This document shows, one piece after another, positions 43,350 through 44,857 of a stretch of DNA of 44,857 bases. The translations under genes were made by a program, and so were the position numbers. Source of the stretch: Vicingus sp036171675 (GTDB taxonomy: Bacteria; Bacteroidota; Bacteroidia; Flavobacteriales_E; Vicingaceae); NCBI GenBank assembly GCA_036171675.1, contig JAVHRO010000070.1, positions 1-44,857 on the forward strand. The letters are read 5' to 3'. Position 1 is the first letter of the stretch; every line of letters begins with the position of its first letter. The notes below the pieces were generated by a model, which saw only the letters and a program-made list of their open reading frames with translations, was not told where the DNA came from and ran no database searches.

Positions 43350-44126
43350 ATGAGCAATATAAAATTCAACATTGAAAACGGAGTAGGCATAATTATCTTA
43401 AACCGACCAGACAAGTTTAACAGTTTTGTGCGTCAAATGGCATTGGATTTACAAGCTAGATTGGATGATTGTGAAAAAAATACAGAAGTTAGAGCGATTT
43501 ATTTAACAGGTGAAGGAAAAGCCTTTTGTGCTGGACAAGATTTGGCAGAAGCCATCGATCCTAATCTAACCGATTTAAACAAAATAGTGGAGGAACATTA
43601 CAATCCAATTATTGAGCGATTAAGAAGTATAGAAAAACCAATAATTTGTGCGGTTAATGGAGTTGCAGCTGGTGCCGGAGCAAATCTAGCATTGGCTTGT
43701 GATATTGTTTTTGCAGCAAAATCGGCTAGTTTTATTCAGGCATTTAGTAAAATTGGATTAATACCAGATAGTGGCGGAACATATTTCTTACCTCGATTAA
43801 TTGGTTATCAAAAAGCAACGGCATTAATGTTTTTAGGCGATAAAGTAATGGCTGATGATGCGGAAAAAATGGGTATGATTTACAAAGTTGTTGCTGATGA
43901 AAATTTGCATACAGAAGCCATGAAATCTGCTCAACAATTAGCCAAAATGCCAACCAAAGGAATTGGATTAACCAAACGATTACTCAATCAAACCTACAAC
44001 AATACCTTAACCGAGCAATTGGCATTAGAAAACGAACTACAAACCATTGCAGGTTCAACCTACGACTACAACGAAGGCGTAAATGCCTTTTTAGAAAAAC
44101 GAAGTCCAAATTTTAAAGGAGAGTAA
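43350..44126 (+). CDS. Enoyl-CoA hydratase/isomerase family, PaaG-like
   Basis: The crotonase-fold protein of 258 residues has the oxyanion strand GEGKAFCAGQDL, NGVAAGAGANLALACDIVFA, the motif KIGLIPDSGGTYFLPRLIG with the aspartate in place of one hydratase glutamate, and the C-terminal helix NEGVNAFLEKRSPNFKG. The PDSGGTYFLPR pattern and one missing general-base glutamate point to the PaaG/PaaB group (1,2-epoxyphenylacetyl-CoA isomerase and 3,4-didehydroadipyl-CoA-type isomerases). No other phenylacetate genes (paaA-E, paaZ) are near, so the actual acyl-CoA is uncertain. It is separated from accC by a repeat of 64 bp and is probably cotranscribed. Confidence 0.85.
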   Translation: MSNIKFNIENGVGIIILNRPDKFNSFVRQMALDLQARLDDCEKNTEVRAIYLTGEGKAFCAGQDLAEAIDPNLTDLNKIVEEHYNPIIERLRSIEKPIICAVNGVAAGAGANLALACDIVFAAKSASFIQAFSKIGLIPDSGGTYFLPRLIGYQKATALMFLGDKVMADDAEKMGMIYKVVADENLHTEAMKSAQQLAKMPTKGIGLTKRLLNQTYNNTLTEQLALENELQTIAGSTYDYNEGVNAFLEKRSPNFKGE

Positions 44127-44190
44127 TCCCATCCCCACCCCTTCACAAAGGGAAAGGGTTTCCCTCTCTTGAGAGGGGTTAGGGGTTTGT
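44127..44190 (+). repeat. Dispersed palindromic repeat, family R1, copy c
   Basis: Starts at the base after the stop of the PaaG-like gene. It has the same order as copy b: CCATCCCCA lead, first hairpin region with CCCTT and AAGGG, second perfect hairpin CCCTCTC (44162-44168) / GAGAGGG (44171-44177) and the tail TTAGGGGTTTG. It sits between the PaaG-like gene and the parDE region. Confidence 0.85.
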
Positions 44191-44240
44191 AATATATAAT
44201 CAAATAAATTACACTATTAATTTTACAAAGATACTTTTTT

Positions 44241-44256
44241 GGTGTAAATTTACATC
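44241..44256. promoter_or_regulatory. Palindromic candidate ParD operator
   Basis: TGTAAATTTACA at 44243-44254 is a perfect 12-bp palindrome inside a 16-bp near-palindrome (44241-44256, one mismatched pair). It lies 16 bases before the parD ATG and contains TAAATTTA, a possible -7 box. ParD-type antitoxins usually repress their own operon by binding such sites. Confidence 0.45.
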
Positions 44257-44269
44257 AAAAACGAACAGT

Positions 44270-44509
44270 ATGGCCAGACAAAGTATTTCATTCACCCAGC
44301 CAAATGATGAATGGTTAAAATCTCAAGTGGATAACAATGAGTATTCTAGCAAAAGCGAATTGGTTAACGATTTGATAAGACAAGCTAGAAAGCAACAACG
44401 ACAAATTGATTGGATAAGCTCTAAAATAGAAATTGCGGAAAGTAGCGGTTTTACAAAAGATACTAAAGAGCAGATTTTAGCACAATCAAAATCGTTACTT
44501 AATGGCTAA
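44270..44509 (+). CDS. parD: Type II antitoxin, ParD family
   Basis: This 79-residue protein has an N-terminal ribbon-helix-helix DNA-binding part (MARQSISFTQPNDEWLKSQVDNNEYSSKSELVNDLIRQARKQ), typical of ParD antitoxins. The charged C-terminal tail (IDWISSKIEIAESSGFTKDTKEQIL) would wrap the toxin. It overlaps parE by eight bases, the usual arrangement, with antitoxin first. A palindrome at 44241-44256 may be its operator. It is the only clearly accessory module in the window. Confidence 0.9.
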   Translation: MARQSISFTQPNDEWLKSQVDNNEYSSKSELVNDLIRQARKQQRQIDWISSKIEIAESSGFTKDTKEQILAQSKSLLNG

Positions 44510-44789
44510 ATACAAATTAAGTAATGCCGCCAAGGAGGATTTAATAAGAATTCATCATTATGGAGTTAAGAAATTTGGAATGGCACAAGCTGACATCTAT
44601 TTTAGCTCATTTTTTGAATATTTTGAGATTATAGCAAAACGTCCTTACTCATTTGAATCGGTTGATTTTATAAAAACAGGGTACAGACGCTGTGTTTGTG
44701 GCTCAGATAGCATTTATTACAAAATAAGCAATAAAACTGTAGAAATTATGGCTATAATTGGAAGTCAAGATTTAAACAATGTTTTGTAA
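44502..44789 (+). CDS. parE: Type II toxin, ParE/RelE superfamily
   Basis: The 95-residue protein has the ParE pattern: YKLSNAAKEDLIRIHHYGVKKFG at the N-terminus, the helical region AQADIYFSSFFEYFEIIAKRP, then YRRCVCGSDSIYYKISNKTVEIMAIIGSQDL with the C-terminal strands. Known ParE toxins poison DNA gyrase; whether this one does so or cuts mRNA as RelE does is not visible. It starts inside parD. The start ATG overlaps the antitoxin end (44502-44509). Confidence 0.9.
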   Translation: MAKYKLSNAAKEDLIRIHHYGVKKFGMAQADIYFSSFFEYFEIIAKRPYSFESVDFIKTGYRRCVCGSDSIYYKISNKTVEIMAIIGSQDLNNVL

Positions 44790-44831
44790 GTAATTTCTAA
44801 AGTTACCCGTTGTGCATTTGTAAGAAAATTT

Positions 44832-44857
44832 GTCAATTCGAGTGAATTTCACGATTG
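44832..44857. repeat. Possible beginning of another dispersed repeat, cut by window end
   Basis: The last bases (GTCAATTCGAGTGAATTTC core) resemble the opening of a Bacteroidota palindromic repeat of the GTCAATTCGAGTG type, as I recall it. It begins 42 bases after the parE stop. Its second arm would lie beyond the window. Confidence 0.35.

Overview
The window is AT-rich chromosomal DNA from a member of the Bacteroidota, most likely of the Flavobacteriales/Cytophagales type. The main evidence is a complete 2441-residue SprA (the type IX secretion translocon), a secreted beta-propeller protein with a type IX C-terminal sorting tail, a DUF4296 lipoprotein, a PorT-like outer-membrane barrel, several promoters of the Bacteroidota form TTTG-N(18-22)-TAnnTTTG, and almost no Shine-Dalgarno sequences. 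Most genes are conserved housekeeping or envelope genes. No phage, integrase, insertion sequence, CRISPR array, rRNA or tRNA was seen. The one clearly accessory module is a parDE toxin-antitoxin pair at the right edge.

Layout. 1-756: 3' part of a DUF6624-like/TPR gene cut by the window edge. 838-2801 (minus): sirtuin, outer-membrane barrel, ubiX. 2909-14784 (plus): maeB, ruvA, sprA, gcvH, a VanZ-like gene and a TonB-type energy transducer, closed by a strong intrinsic terminator. 14943-22216 (plus): a giant thioester-containing alpha-2-macroglobulin and two small lipoproteins. 22344-25294 (minus): a beta-lactamase-fold serine hydrolase, lipB and a phosphoglucose/phosphomannose isomerase. 25384-29429: GT9 glycosyltransferase (+), esterase and DUF983 (-), ABC-F ATPase (+). 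29426-33809 (minus): hemB-hemL-hemE followed by a ChaN-family gene with its own promoter. 33909-35113 (plus): DCC thiol oxidoreductase and a DEDDh exonuclease. 35197-41692 (minus): type IX cargo protein, dihydroorotase-like pseudoenzyme, BatA/vWA membrane protein, GT22-like mannosyltransferase. 41788-44126 (plus): biotin carboxylase and a PaaG-like enoyl-CoA isomerase. 44270-44789: parDE.

How the genes connect. SprA would export the sorting-tail protein at 35197-36477. GcvH is a lipoyl carrier and LipB starts lipoylation. HemB, HemL and HemE supply three steps of C5-route tetrapyrrole synthesis, and the next gene (ChaN) belongs to a haem-binding family. TonB, the macroglobulin, the lipoproteins and the vWA protein serve the envelope.

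The most striking non-coding pattern is a set of at least eight palindromic dispersed-repeat copies from six sequence families. Each lies within about 30 bases downstream of a stop codon. Other points of interest are a dihydroorotase homologue that has lost its metal ligands, a clamp-binding-like peptide at the C-terminus of the exonuclease, -7 boxes placed almost on top of start codons, and genes without usable ATG starts (sprA by TTG; the VanZ-like gene with no canonical start). I found no convincing wholly new multi-gene system.
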